NCBI RefSeq assembly: GCF_020529025.1
Contig: NZ_JACNMM010000017.1
Location: 1-64,000, forward strand
Length of the DNA stretch: 64,000 bases
From: Oceaniglobus trochenteri
GTDB taxonomy: Bacteria; Pseudomonadota; Alphaproteobacteria; Rhodobacterales; Rhodobacteraceae
Reading direction: 5' to 3'
A model generated the notes under the pieces. That model was not told where the DNA came from and ran no database searches. It saw only the letters and a program-made list of their open reading frames with translations. Below are positions 52,558-61,250 of this stretch, in pieces. Made by a program: the position numbers and the translations under genes. Numbering within the stretch: the first letter of the stretch is position 1; the number at the start of each line of letters is the position of its first letter.

Positions 52558-53559
52558 ATGACAGTCAGATTTGCGATACTGGGTGCCGGGCGCATCGGTC
52601 AGGTGCATGCGGGTGCCATCGCCTCGGTTCCCGGTGCCACACTGGTGGCGGTGGCCGACCCGATGGAGGCTGCGGCAAACCACATCCGCGACACATTCGG
52701 CGCCGAGGTGCGCAGCATCGACGCGATCGAAGGCGCAAACGACATCGACGCCGTGGTGATCTGCACCCCCACCGACACCCACGCCGACCTGATCGAACGC
52801 TTCGTGACGGCGGGCAAGGCGGTGTTCTGTGAAAAGCCGGTCGATCTGTCACTGGCCCGGGTCAAGGCCTGCCTGAAACACGTCGAGGCGGCAAAGGGCA
52901 CCCTGATGGTGGGCTTCCAGCGCCGGTTCGATCCGGATTTCAACGCCCTGAAGGCCGAAATCGACCGCGGTCGCATCGGGCCGGTGGAGATGGTGACCCT
53001 CACCAGCCGCGATCCCGGCCCGCCGCCGGTGGATTATATCAAGCGGTCGGGCGGCATTTTCCGCGACATGACGATTCACGATTTCGACGTGGCGCGCTGG
53101 CTTCTGGGTGAAGAGGTAAGCCATGTCATGGCCGCTGCGTCAAACCTGGTGGACCCCGAGATCGGGCAGGCCGGCGATTTCGACAGCGCCAACGTGATCC
53201 TGACCACCGCGAGCGGGAAGCAATGCACCATCACCAACACCCGCCGCGCCAGTTATGGCTATGACCAGCGGATCGAAGTGCATGGCGCCTCGGGCAGCGT
53301 TTCGGCCGAGAACACCCATACCGCGCGGATCGAGATTGCCGACGCGAACGGCTATCACCGCCCGCCGCTTCTGAACTTCTTCATGTCGCGCTATACCGCC
53401 GCCTATGCCGCCGAAATCGCCGCCTTCGTCGATTGCGTCAGCAACGCCACGACGCCCCCCACAACGGGCCACGACGGAATGATGGCCCTGGCCCTGGCCG
53501 ATGCCGCGCTTCTGTCGGTGGCCGAAGGGCGGCGCGTGGCCCTGTCGGAGCTGATCTGA
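52558..53559 (+). CDS. iolG: Inositol 2-dehydrogenase-type Gfo/Idh/MocA oxidoreductase
   Basis: 333 aa. The Rossmann motif GAGRIGQVHAGAIA, the family EKP motif AVFCEKPVDLS, and the substrate-domain segment SGGIFRDMTIHDFDVARWLL with the catalytic D-x3-H match IolG, which oxidises myo-inositol to 2-keto-myo-inositol with NAD. A scyllo-inositol or other cyclitol substrate cannot be excluded. The stop overlaps the next start by one base (TGATG). Confidence 0.9.
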   Translation: MTVRFAILGAGRIGQVHAGAIASVPGATLVAVADPMEAAANHIRDTFGAEVRSIDAIEGANDIDAVVICTPTDTHADLIERFVTAGKAVFCEKPVDLSLARVKACLKHVEAAKGTLMVGFQRRFDPDFNALKAEIDRGRIGPVEMVTLTSRDPGPPPVDYIKRSGGIFRDMTIHDFDVARWLLGEEVSHVMAAASNLVDPEIGQAGDFDSANVILTTASGKQCTITNTRRASYGYDQRIEVHGASGSVSAENTHTARIEIADANGYHRPPLLNFFMSRYTAAYAAEIAAFVDCVSNATTPPTTGHDGMMALALADAALLSVAEGRRVALSELI

Positions 53560-53738
53560 TGTTCAACTTCGACCATCCCTTCTATCGCCCGCTCTGGCGG
53601 CGCATCGTCATTGTCGGGGTCTGTTTCGGCTGGGCCCTGTTTGAACTGTGGCAGGGCGCGCCCTTCTGGGCCGTGATCTTTGCCGGTCTTGGGGCGCTCT
53701 GTGCCTATCACTTCTTCCTGGTTCCCCGGAACGACTAG
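53559..53738 (+). CDS. Small two-helix membrane protein, 59 aa
   Basis: MFNFDHPFYRPLWRRIVIVG, followed by two hydrophobic helices (IVIVGVCFGWALFEL and FWAVIFAGLGALCAYHFFLV). The start overlaps the iolG stop and lacI follows 3 bases later, so it is expressed in the operon. Similar proteins with the FDxPFxRPLW start occur in related genomes, to my knowledge without a known function. It might modulate the transporter. Confidence 0.8.
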   Translation: MFNFDHPFYRPLWRRIVIVGVCFGWALFELWQGAPFWAVIFAGLGALCAYHFFLVPRND

Positions 53739-53741
53739 GCC

Positions 53742-54749
53742 ATGGCGATCACGCTGAAAGATGTGGCCGAACGGGCGGGGGTGTCGCGCTCGGCGGTGTC
53801 GCGCACCTTTACCGAGGGCGCCTCGGTCAGCGAGAAGACACGCCAGAAGGTGAAACAGGCGGCCGAGGAATTGGGATACAGCCCCAATGCCCTTGCCTCG
53901 TCGCTGACCACCGGGCGGACCAAGCTGATCGGACTGGTCAGCAACAACTTCCACAACCCGATCTTCCTTGAGGTGTTCGATCTGTTCACCCGCGGGCTTC
54001 AGGACCGGGGGTTGCGCCCGTTGCTGGTGAACCTCTCGGATGAACGCGACCCCGACGATTCTCTGGTGCTTCTGCGCCAGTATTCCGTTGACGGGGTGAT
54101 CGTGGCCTCATCCACCCTGCCGCCCAGCTTTGCCCGGGCCTTTCGCGATGCCGGGGTGCCGGTGGTGCATTCCTTCGGGCGCCACGCCAGCACGCCCGAG
54201 GTGCACGTGGTGGGCATCGACAACATCGAATGCGGGCGCATGGCCGCGCGCACGCTGGTGGCGCGGGGCCATCGGCGCGTGGCCTTCATGGGCGGACCGG
54301 AAACCGCCACCTCGACCCAGGATCGCCTGCGCGGTTTCGTCGATGAACTGGCCGGTCACCCCGACGTGGCGACGACCATCAGCTTCGCCGCCGACTATTC
54401 CTTCGATGCCGGGCGGGCGGAAATGACGCGCCTTTTGCGCAATGCCCCGGCCGAGGCCTATTTCTGCGGCGACGACGTGCTGTCGATCGGCGCGCTCAGC
54501 GCGATTCAGTCGGCGGGGCTGGCCTGCCCGGGGGATATCGGGATCATCGGGTTGAACGACATGGAAATGGCGCGCTGGGAAAACATCAACCTGACAACCA
54601 TCCGCCAGCCGATCGAACAGATCATCGCCTCGTCCATCGAACTGGTTGTCGCCATGCTGACCGAGCCCGAGCGTTTCCCCGAAGCGCGGCTTTTTCCCTG
54701 CCACATCATCGAACGGGGCACCCTGCGCCCGATCCGCCAGCCGGCCTAG
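53742..54749 (+). CDS. LacI family transcriptional regulator
   Basis: 335 aa. The N-terminal helix-turn-helix and hinge (LKDVAERAGVSRSAVSRTFT, SPNALASSLTTGRT) are followed by a periplasmic-binding-like ligand domain. As the last gene of the operon it is expected to bind the palindrome at 48756-48773 and respond to inositol or a derivative; this is inference. Its stop overlaps the convergent GH25 gene by 4 bases. Confidence 0.93.
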   Translation: MAITLKDVAERAGVSRSAVSRTFTEGASVSEKTRQKVKQAAEELGYSPNALASSLTTGRTKLIGLVSNNFHNPIFLEVFDLFTRGLQDRGLRPLLVNLSDERDPDDSLVLLRQYSVDGVIVASSTLPPSFARAFRDAGVPVVHSFGRHASTPEVHVVGIDNIECGRMAARTLVARGHRRVAFMGGPETATSTQDRLRGFVDELAGHPDVATTISFAADYSFDAGRAEMTRLLRNAPAEAYFCGDDVLSIGALSAIQSAGLACPGDIGIIGLNDMEMARWENINLTTIRQPIEQIIASSIELVVAMLTEPERFPEARLFPCHIIERGTLRPIRQPA

Positions 54750-55534
54750 CGGACCGCGCGCGCGGCCAGCCAGCCCTGCCAGGCGCGGGCGCTGCCGGCA
54801 AAGGCGTTCAGATCGACCTCCCCCTCGATCCCCTGCGCCAGCCCGGTCGAGGTGTATTGCCAGAAGCTCCAGCGCGCGCCGGGATAGACCTTGGAGGGAT
54901 GCCCGGCCACCGAACGCAGCCAGACCTCTTCGCCCAGGGCCGCGATGTCGTTGCGGTCCCAGAAATCCGGGGTCGTATAGATCACGGGCCGTTGGCCGTA
55001 ATGGCGGGTGACGATGTCGATGAAGATCCGCGCCTCGCGCCGCACCACCGCCGGATCGGGGCGCAGGCGGCAGGTGGGCGAACGGTGGTTCCATTCCAGG
55101 TCCAGCACCGGGGGCAGGCTGCCGGCCTGGCGCGGGACATTGGCGATGAACCAGCGGGCCTGCACGGCGGCGGGGGTGCAGAAATAGAAGAAATGATAGG
55201 CCCCCGGCACCACACCGGCCTGGCGCGCGCCCTCCCAGTAATCGCGGAACTTCGGGTCGATCACATCGCCGCCCTCGGTCGCCTTCAGCCAGGCGAAGTT
55301 CACACCCCCCTGGCGGGCGCGCGGCCAGTCGATGTTGCCCTGCCAGCGCGAAGCGTCAATGCCGTGAACGGCGTGGGAATTCGGGCTGGGGCCGTCCCAT
55401 GGATGCGGGTCGGCGTCCTGGAATTGCGGGCGGATCGCAGCGGGAAAGCCCGAGCCGGCGGTGGGTGGCGCGCTGCGCGGGCCGCCGCAGGCCAGAAGGG
55501 TGAAACCGAGAACGAGGAACAGGAAAATACGCAT
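54746..55534 (-). CDS. GH25 family lysozyme-like lipoprotein
   Basis: 262 aa. A lipoprotein signal (FLVLGFTLLACGG) suggests anchoring by a Cys near residue 16. The glycoside hydrolase 25 fold is seen from HGIDASRWQGNIDW to VDLNAFAG, with the catalytic DxE pair in LDLEWNH and the Asp of GIDASRW. It probably cuts peptidoglycan muramyl bonds during envelope remodelling. The start at 55534 gives the lipobox. Confidence 0.9.
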   Translation of the reverse strand: MRIFLFLVLGFTLLACGGPRSAPPTAGSGFPAAIRPQFQDADPHPWDGPSPNSHAVHGIDASRWQGNIDWPRARQGGVNFAWLKATEGGDVIDPKFRDYWEGARQAGVVPGAYHFFYFCTPAAVQARWFIANVPRQAGSLPPVLDLEWNHRSPTCRLRPDPAVVRREARIFIDIVTRHYGQRPVIYTTPDFWDRNDIAALGEEVWLRSVAGHPSKVYPGARWSFWQYTSTGLAQGIEGEVDLNAFAGSARAWQGWLAARAVR

Positions 55535-55603
55535 GGCCCAGTCATACCGCGCCTGCGCTTCGCAACCTAGCACCGCTTCGCACCGAAGGCGGAGAGCCGC
55601 CGG

Positions 55604-56674
55604 TCAGTGAAAGCGCGCGGGCGATAGGGCAGCGACGGTTTCAGGGGCCAAGCCGGGCTTTGTGCCGTTCACCAGGGCGCCAAGCAGCCCTGCCGCCGCC
55701 GGGGCCGTCTGAAACCCGTAGCCGCCCTGACCGGCCAGCCAGAACAGGCCCGCAACCCCTGGGTCGGCGCCAATCACCAGGGCGCGGTCGGGGGCGAAGG
55801 TGCGCAGCCCGGCCCAGCTGTGTTCGATCCGGGTGACGGGTTCGCTGACCATCTCTTCGTAGCGGTACAGCCCCTCGGCCAGCACCATGTCGTCGGCCCA
55901 TGCATCCTGCGGCGGCACCGGGTGCTGTTCCGAGGGCGAGATCAGCCAGCGCCCGGCATCGGGCTTGGCGTACCAGCTTTCCTCGACTCCATCGACGAAG
56001 GGCCAATGGGTCACGTCATGGCCGCCCGGAGCGGCGATCACCGCCATCGACCGGCGATAGGGTTGCAGGCCAAGAGGCGCGGCTCCGGCCATCTGCGCCA
56101 CGCCGTCGGCCCATGCTCCCGCGGCGTTGATCAGGATGTCGGCCTGCGCCTCGCCCCCGGGCCAGCGCAGGTGCCATTGCCCCCCGGCACGTACGATCCG
56201 GTCAACCCGCGCGCCGGTGACGATATCGGCCCCGTTCTTCAGGGCCACCTTGCGATAGCCCTGGATCAGAAGGTCGGTGTCCAAGTCAAAGACATCGGGG
56301 CGATACCCGGCATGGGCCACGGTCGCGGGGTTCAGGATCGGGAACATCTGCCGGGCTTCGTCAAGGCCCAGATGCTCCATCCCGAACGAGGCGGTTTCAG
56401 CCTCGAAGGCGGCGCGCTGATCTGCGCGGGCCAGCATCATCACCCCGCGCTGGCGCAGGCATCCGGTATCGCGCAGATGCGCGGCGCTGGCCCGGTTCAG
56501 TGCGCGCACGATGTCGTTGCCGTAGTTTTCCAGGAACATCGCGGCCGACCGCCCCGAGGCGTGATAGGCCAGATGCTCCTCGGCCTCTATCAGCGTGACA
56601 TGGGCGTTCTCTGACAGGACCGCCGCGGCCGAGACCCCGGCGATGCCGCCGCCGATGATGACGATGTCGCTCAT
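55604..56674 (-). CDS. FAD-dependent D-amino-acid-oxidase-type oxidoreductase
   Basis: 356 aa of the DAO fold. The N-terminal FAD motif IVIIGGGIAGVSAAAVLSE, the acidic end of beta2 (LIEAEEHLAYHASGRSAAMF) and the C-terminal FWLAGQGGYGFQTAPAAAGL are clear. It probably oxidises a small amine or amino acid; the substrate is unknown. It overlaps the aldo/keto reductase gene by 4 bases (ATGA), so the two may serve one pathway. Confidence 0.9.
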   Translation of the reverse strand: MSDIVIIGGGIAGVSAAAVLSENAHVTLIEAEEHLAYHASGRSAAMFLENYGNDIVRALNRASAAHLRDTGCLRQRGVMMLARADQRAAFEAETASFGMEHLGLDEARQMFPILNPATVAHAGYRPDVFDLDTDLLIQGYRKVALKNGADIVTGARVDRIVRAGGQWHLRWPGGEAQADILINAAGAWADGVAQMAGAAPLGLQPYRRSMAVIAAPGGHDVTHWPFVDGVEESWYAKPDAGRWLISPSEQHPVPPQDAWADDMVLAEGLYRYEEMVSEPVTRIEHSWAGLRTFAPDRALVIGADPGVAGLFWLAGQGGYGFQTAPAAAGLLGALVNGTKPGLAPETVAALSPARFH

Positions 56675-57606
56675 GCCTCCTCAAGCCGGTCGGTGGCCGG
56701 AGGCGGGGTGGGCGAAAGCGCCGAGATACGGGCGTAAAGCGCATCGTCCATCTGATATGTCAGCGCGTCGAGCGAGGGTTGCAGCTGTTCCTCGGTGCGG
56801 GCGCTGATGATCGGGGCGGTGACGCCGGGGTGGCGGGCGGCCCAGGCCACGGCCAGTGTCGCGGGATCGACGCCAAGGTCGCGCCCCAGATCGGCAAGGG
56901 CCACCGCCGTTTCGCGCATCCAGCCCTGGCCATAGCGCTTGTTGTACATCTCGACCTCGTCCAGCCGCCCGCCCTGGCCCCTGGCGTATTTGCCGGTCAG
57001 AAGGCCGCCGCCAAGGGGTGAATAGGGCACGGCGGCGATGCCTTCGGCCTGCGCCATGGGCAAGATCTCGACCTCGGCCTGGCGTTTCACCAGGTTGTAC
57101 ATCGGCTGGATCATCGCGATCCGCGTGCCCAGCCGCGCCGCCACGGCCTGGGCTTTCATCACCTGCCAGGCCGAGAAGTTGGACACGCCGATATGGGTGA
57201 ACTTTCCATCCTGTTGCAGCCCGGCGAGGGTTTCGAAGGTTTCCTCAAGCGGCGTGTCGTCGTCGAACCGGTGCAGGTAGAGGATATCGACACGCTCCAT
57301 CCCCAGCCGCCCAAGCGACTGCGCGAAGGTGTCGGTGATGTTGGCGCGCCCCGATCCGCCCTCGTATCCCGCCTTGGTGGCAATGATCACGCTGTCGCGT
57401 TCGGGCGCGGCGAAGCGGCCCAGCAGGCGTTCGGATTCGCCGCCGTTGTAGGCATAGGCGGTGTCGAAGAAATTGATGCCCGCCGCGCGGCAGGCGTCAT
57501 ACATGGCGTGCGACCGGGTTTCATCGGCCTTGCCGCCAAACTGCATGGCGCCAAAACAGAAACGGGACATCGGGGTGCCATCGGGGCTGGTGATCTGCTG
57601 TGTCAT
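56671..57606 (-). CDS. Aldo/keto reductase
   Basis: A 311-aa NADPH-dependent TIM barrel. The catalytic tetrad is recognisable: Asp-Tyr in FFDTAYAYNGGESERLLG, Lys in IIATKAGY and His in ILYLHRFDDDT. The C-terminal NADP site AWAARHPGVTAPIISARTEE is present. The physiological aldehyde is unknown. It is coupled to the FAD oxidoreductase after it. Confidence 0.93.
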   Translation of the reverse strand: MTQQITSPDGTPMSRFCFGAMQFGGKADETRSHAMYDACRAAGINFFDTAYAYNGGESERLLGRFAAPERDSVIIATKAGYEGGSGRANITDTFAQSLGRLGMERVDILYLHRFDDDTPLEETFETLAGLQQDGKFTHIGVSNFSAWQVMKAQAVAARLGTRIAMIQPMYNLVKRQAEVEILPMAQAEGIAAVPYSPLGGGLLTGKYARGQGGRLDEVEMYNKRYGQGWMRETAVALADLGRDLGVDPATLAVAWAARHPGVTAPIISARTEEQLQPSLDALTYQMDDALYARISALSPTPPPATDRLEEA

Positions 57607-57654
57607 GGCGCGACGGTGCCACGGGGGGCGGGGCCGGGCAAGGGGACAACTGCC

Positions 57655-57972
57655 TCAGGCGTCGCAGGAGAGGATCAGGATCGGGGTCAGGCCCTTTTCG
57701 ATCCGCCGCCCGTTGACGAAGGCGGCCATTTCCAGCGTGTCGGTCAGGATATCCGGCGCGCGCCGTTTCAGATCGTCCGTGTTTGTCAGGTGCAACGTGA
57801 CCGGCCCTCCGGCGGCGACCGTGCCATCGTCGTCGAGCCATGTCATGCAGTCGATCCAGGCGTCCCGATTGTGACCGTACCAGTCGGGAAACCCGAAGGC
57901 GTCGGCGAAGACCGCATGGAATGATGGCCAATCGGTGATGCCTGTACAGTCTATCGCTACCGCTTTGCCCAT
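57655..57972 (-). CDS. Barstar-family (ribonuclease inhibitor) protein without adjacent RNase
   Basis: 105 aa. The barstar signature is clear: WPSFHAVFADAFGFPDWYGH, then NRDAWIDCMTWLDD with the helix-2 region that contacts barnase, and LHLTNTDDL. Barstar proteins block extracellular RNases of barnase type. No RNase gene lies beside it here, so it may be an orphan immunity protein or have a house role. The start at 57972 is chosen because the homologous part begins there. Confidence 0.85.
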   Translation of the reverse strand: MGKAVAIDCTGITDWPSFHAVFADAFGFPDWYGHNRDAWIDCMTWLDDDGTVAAGGPVTLHLTNTDDLKRRAPDILTDTLEMAAFVNGRRIEKGLTPILILSCDA

Positions 57973-57985
57973 GTCGTGTCCTGAC

Positions 57986-58011
57986 GTGCGCCCCGAGCGA
58001 TCAGGGCGCAC
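57986..58011. terminator. Stem-loop after the BMP binding-protein gene
   Basis: GTGCGCCC (57986-57993) pairs with GGGCGCAC (58004-58011) around a 10-base loop between the end of the BMP gene and the start of the barstar gene on the minus strand. There is no T-run, so termination is only likely, or it may be an attenuating structure. Confidence 0.4.
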
Positions 58012-58026
58012 GCGTGGATTACAAGA

Positions 58027-59103
58027 TCAGTTCGGGATCTCGCCGGTCAGCCCTTCGACGTAGAAGTTCATCCCTGCCAGGGTGCCGTCGTCGGCGGTTT
58101 CGCCCTCGGCCAGCCAGTCACTGCCGTCCTGCTTCTTCAGCGGGCCGGTGAAGGGATGATAGCTGCCGTCGGCGATGGAATCCTTCAGCGCAAGCGCCTC
58201 TTCCTTGACGTCTGCGGGAACGGCGTCGGTGATGTCACCGATACCGACCATGCCGGCGCCGATGCCATCCCAGGTGTTGTCGCTTTCCCAGGTGCCGTCC
58301 AGGACAGCCTGGGTGCGGGCGATGTAATAGGGTGCCCAGTTGTCGATGATCGAGCTGACCCGCGGCTTGGGCGCGTATTCGGCCATGTCCGAGGCCTGGC
58401 CAAAGGTGATCACGTCGCCAGCGGCCTGCGCTGCGGCTTGCGGTGCGGTGGAATCGGTGTGTTGCAGGATCACGTCATTGCCCTGTTCGATCAGCGCCTT
58501 GGCGGCGTCCGCCTCTTTCGCGGGGTCGAACCAGGTATAGGCCCAGATGACGTTGAACTGGACATCGGGGTTGGCCTTCTTGGCGTGGATGAAGGCGCTG
58601 TTGATACCGCGGATCACCTCGGGGATCGGGAAGGACGCGATATAGCCGACCTTGTTGGTCTTGGTCATCTTGCCGGCGATATGCCCCTGGATGGCGCGGC
58701 CTTCGTAAAAGCGGGCCGAATAGACGCCCACGTTGTCGGCGGTCTTGTAGCCGGTGGCGTGCTCGAACTTCACATCGGGGAACTTGGCGGCGACGTTGAT
58801 GGTCGGGTCCATGTAGCCGAAGGAGGTGGAGAAGATCAGCTTGGCGCCCGAGAGGGCCATCTGGGTCATGACACGTTCGGCATCGGCGCCTTCGGGCACG
58901 TTTTCCTGGAAGACGGTTTCGACCTTGTCGCCGAAGTGTTCGATGAGCTTCAGGCGGGCCTGATCGTGTTCATAGGTCCAGCCGCCATCTCCCACCGGGC
59001 CGACATAGACAAAGCCCACCTTCAGCGGCTTGTCCTGCGCGAAGGCGCCCGTGGCCAGCGCGGCCAATGCGGCCGTTGCGCCCAAAAGTGTTCTGCGTTT
59101 CAT
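58027..59103 (-). CDS. BMP family ABC transporter substrate-binding protein
   Basis: 358 aa, secreted by a signal peptide (TLLGATAALAALATGAFAQ). The basic-membrane-protein family fold is recognised by VGFVYVGPVGDGGWTYEHDQ, IFSTSFGYMDPTINVAAKFP and GYIASFPIPEVIRGINSAFI. Members bind nucleosides, purines or related compounds. It lies downstream of two permeases and an ATPase on the same strand and next to xanthine dehydrogenase, so purine or nucleoside uptake is inferred. Confidence 0.92.
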   Translation of the reverse strand: MKRRTLLGATAALAALATGAFAQDKPLKVGFVYVGPVGDGGWTYEHDQARLKLIEHFGDKVETVFQENVPEGADAERVMTQMALSGAKLIFSTSFGYMDPTINVAAKFPDVKFEHATGYKTADNVGVYSARFYEGRAIQGHIAGKMTKTNKVGYIASFPIPEVIRGINSAFIHAKKANPDVQFNVIWAYTWFDPAKEADAAKALIEQGNDVILQHTDSTAPQAAAQAAGDVITFGQASDMAEYAPKPRVSSIIDNWAPYYIARTQAVLDGTWESDNTWDGIGAGMVGIGDITDAVPADVKEEALALKDSIADGSYHPFTGPLKKQDGSDWLAEGETADDGTLAGMNFYVEGLTGEIPN

Positions 59104-59160
59104 TTCGTGTTCCCCCTGTGAACGCGACCCCCGGTATGGGGGCCAATGGTTAATTTGCCC

Positions 59161-60093
59161 CTAAGACGAGGCATGGAAAATCCGGCCCAGCATCGCGGGT
59201 GCCGACCCCGCCGCGCCCCTCTGGCGGGCGGACATGACGACAAGTACGGCGATCGTTATCAGATAGGGCGACATCGACAAGACCTCGACCGGCACGGGCA
59301 ACCCGGCCGCCTGAAGGTTCAGCTGCAATACGGTGATGCCGCCGAAAAGATAGGCGCCCAGCAAAACCCGCCCGGCACGCCAGCTGGCAAAGACGACGAT
59401 CGCCAGCGCGATCCAGCCCGCGCCGGCGGTCATGCCGTCGGTCCACTGCGGTACGCGGATCAGGCTGATATAGGCCCCGCCCAGCCCGGCACAGGCGCCC
59501 CCGAAGGCGATGGCCAGAAGGCGGATGGGCACGACACGATAGCCAAGCGCATGTGCGGCGTCGTGGCTTTCGCCCACCGCCCGCAGGATCAGGCCGCCAC
59601 GGGTGAATTTCAGGAAGGCCCAGACACAGGCCACGAGGGCAAGGGCGAAATAGACCATCCAGTCATGGTTGAACAGGATGCGCCCCAGCACCGGAATATC
59701 GCTGAGCGGGCCCATGTCGATCCGCGTGGTGGCCGGGGGCTTGATCCCCCGGTAGGCCTGGCCGACCATCGCGGAAACACCCAGCCCGAACAGCGTGAGC
59801 GCAAGGCCCGTCGCCACCTGGTTGCTGAGCAGATACTGCGTGAGCAGCCCGAAGATCAGCGCCATGGCGGCCCCGCCAAGGGCGGCCAGGGCAAAGCCCA
59901 GAACCGGGCTGCCGGATTCCACCGCAACGGCGAAACCGCAGATGGCACCGGTGATCATCATCCCCTCGACCCCGAGGTTCAGCACGCCGGATTTCTCGAC
60001 CACCAGCTCGCCGATGGCGGCCAGGATGATCGGGGTGGCCGCCACCATCAGCGAGGCAATGAGAAGGACGGGATCAATCGCGCCGAGATTCAT
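59161..60093 (-). CDS. ABC transporter permease (nucleoside-type, second)
   Basis: 310 aa, about nine helices. It begins MNLGAIDPVLLIASLMVAAT and carries ATPIILAAIGELVVEKSGVL and NLGVEGMMITGAICGF, typical of YufQ-like permeases of BMP systems. The ATG at 60093 overlaps the stop of the first permease (ATGA). It functions with the first permease and the ATPase. Confidence 0.93.
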   Translation of the reverse strand: MNLGAIDPVLLIASLMVAATPIILAAIGELVVEKSGVLNLGVEGMMITGAICGFAVAVESGSPVLGFALAALGGAAMALIFGLLTQYLLSNQVATGLALTLFGLGVSAMVGQAYRGIKPPATTRIDMGPLSDIPVLGRILFNHDWMVYFALALVACVWAFLKFTRGGLILRAVGESHDAAHALGYRVVPIRLLAIAFGGACAGLGGAYISLIRVPQWTDGMTAGAGWIALAIVVFASWRAGRVLLGAYLFGGITVLQLNLQAAGLPVPVEVLSMSPYLITIAVLVVMSARQRGAAGSAPAMLGRIFHASS

Positions 60094-61175
60094 GTGATGG
60101 CACCCTTGCCGATACGAAAGCGGTAATTGGTAAGAACGTCGACGGCCAGAAGGAAGAACAGCAGCATTCCCTGGAACGCCTGGATCGAGGCACTGGGCAG
60201 GCCCAGCATGAACTGCGCCAGTTCGCCGCCGATATAGGTCAGCGCCATCAGCAAGCCGGCCAGCAGGATGCCGACAGGATGCAGCCGCCCCAGAAAGGCG
60301 ACGATGATCGCGGTAAAGCCATAGCCGACGTTGAAGTCGATGCTGATCTGCCCGGCGGGGCCCGAAACCTCGAACAGGCCGGCCGCGCCTGCCAGGGCGC
60401 CCGAGATGCCAAGGCACAGCAGGATCAGCCGCGTCGGATTGACCCCGGCGAAGCGGGCGGCGCGGGGGCTTTGGCCCGCAAGGCGGATGTGGAACCCGGT
60501 CATGTGCCGGTTCAACAGGACATAGGCGAAGATCACGGCGATGAAGGCGGCCACGACGCCCCAGTGCATGCCGGTGCCCGGGATCAGCTCGAGGTTGGCG
60601 GCAGATGGATATTGCTGCAAGTTGCGGCTGCCCGGAAAACCACCGCCCTCGGGGTTGCGCAACGCGCCAAGCGCCATCGAGGCCAGAAGCTGTTCGGCCA
60701 CGTAGACCAGCAACAGCGAGACGAGGATTTCATTTGTGTTGAACCTGGTGCGCAGAACGCCCGGTATCATCGCCCAGGCCCAGCCGCCCAGGGCGCCTGC
60801 CAGCACCATCAGCGGAAAGATGATCCAGCTTTCCATCGGGTAGAAGGCCAGCCCCACCGCCGCGCCGCAAATGGCCCCGATGATGTATTGCCCCTCGGCG
60901 CCGATGTTCCACACCCCGGCCCGAAACCCCAGGGCAAGCCCGGTGGCGATCAGGATCAGCGGCCCGGCCTTGACCAGAAGCTGGGGGCGCGAATAGGCGG
61001 CGAACTGCGGGTCGAACAGCGGGTCCCAGAAGATCGTGCGGATGGCGGCGACGGGATCCTTGCCCAGCAGCGCGAACATGATGCCCCCGGCAATCATCGT
61101 CAGGACCACCGCGAGAATCGGGGTGGCGGCTGTCCAGAACCGCGAGGGTTCGGGGCGTTTCTCCAACCGGATCAT
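60090..61175 (-). CDS. ABC transporter permease (nucleoside-type, first)
   Basis: A 361-aa membrane subunit of the YufP-like class. LILIATGLALGFRAGVWNIGAEGQY and FNTNEILVSLLLVYVAEQLL are typical of the pair. Its end overlaps the second permease start. A 75-base gap after the ATPase gene contains an intergenic repeat copy (61205-61244). Confidence 0.93.
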   Translation of the reverse strand: MIRLEKRPEPSRFWTAATPILAVVLTMIAGGIMFALLGKDPVAAIRTIFWDPLFDPQFAAYSRPQLLVKAGPLILIATGLALGFRAGVWNIGAEGQYIIGAICGAAVGLAFYPMESWIIFPLMVLAGALGGWAWAMIPGVLRTRFNTNEILVSLLLVYVAEQLLASMALGALRNPEGGGFPGSRNLQQYPSAANLELIPGTGMHWGVVAAFIAVIFAYVLLNRHMTGFHIRLAGQSPRAARFAGVNPTRLILLCLGISGALAGAAGLFEVSGPAGQISIDFNVGYGFTAIIVAFLGRLHPVGILLAGLLMALTYIGGELAQFMLGLPSASIQAFQGMLLFFLLAVDVLTNYRFRIGKGAIT

Positions 61176-61204
61176 CGGGTCGCCTCCGTGGTGCCGAAAG
61201 AGCT

Positions 61205-61244
61205 TTCAATGCCTCCGGCGGGGATATTTGAGGACCAAGGATGG
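61205..61244 (+). repeat. Third copy of the intergenic repeat
   Basis: TTCAATGCCTCCGGCGGGGA, followed by TATTTGAGGACCAAGGATGG, nearly identical to the copies at 20909-21011. It lies between the ATPase and first permease genes of the transporter operon. Here it is a single, unpaired copy, so it is not a hairpin terminator. Confidence 0.75.
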
Positions 61245-61250
61245 TGGGGT

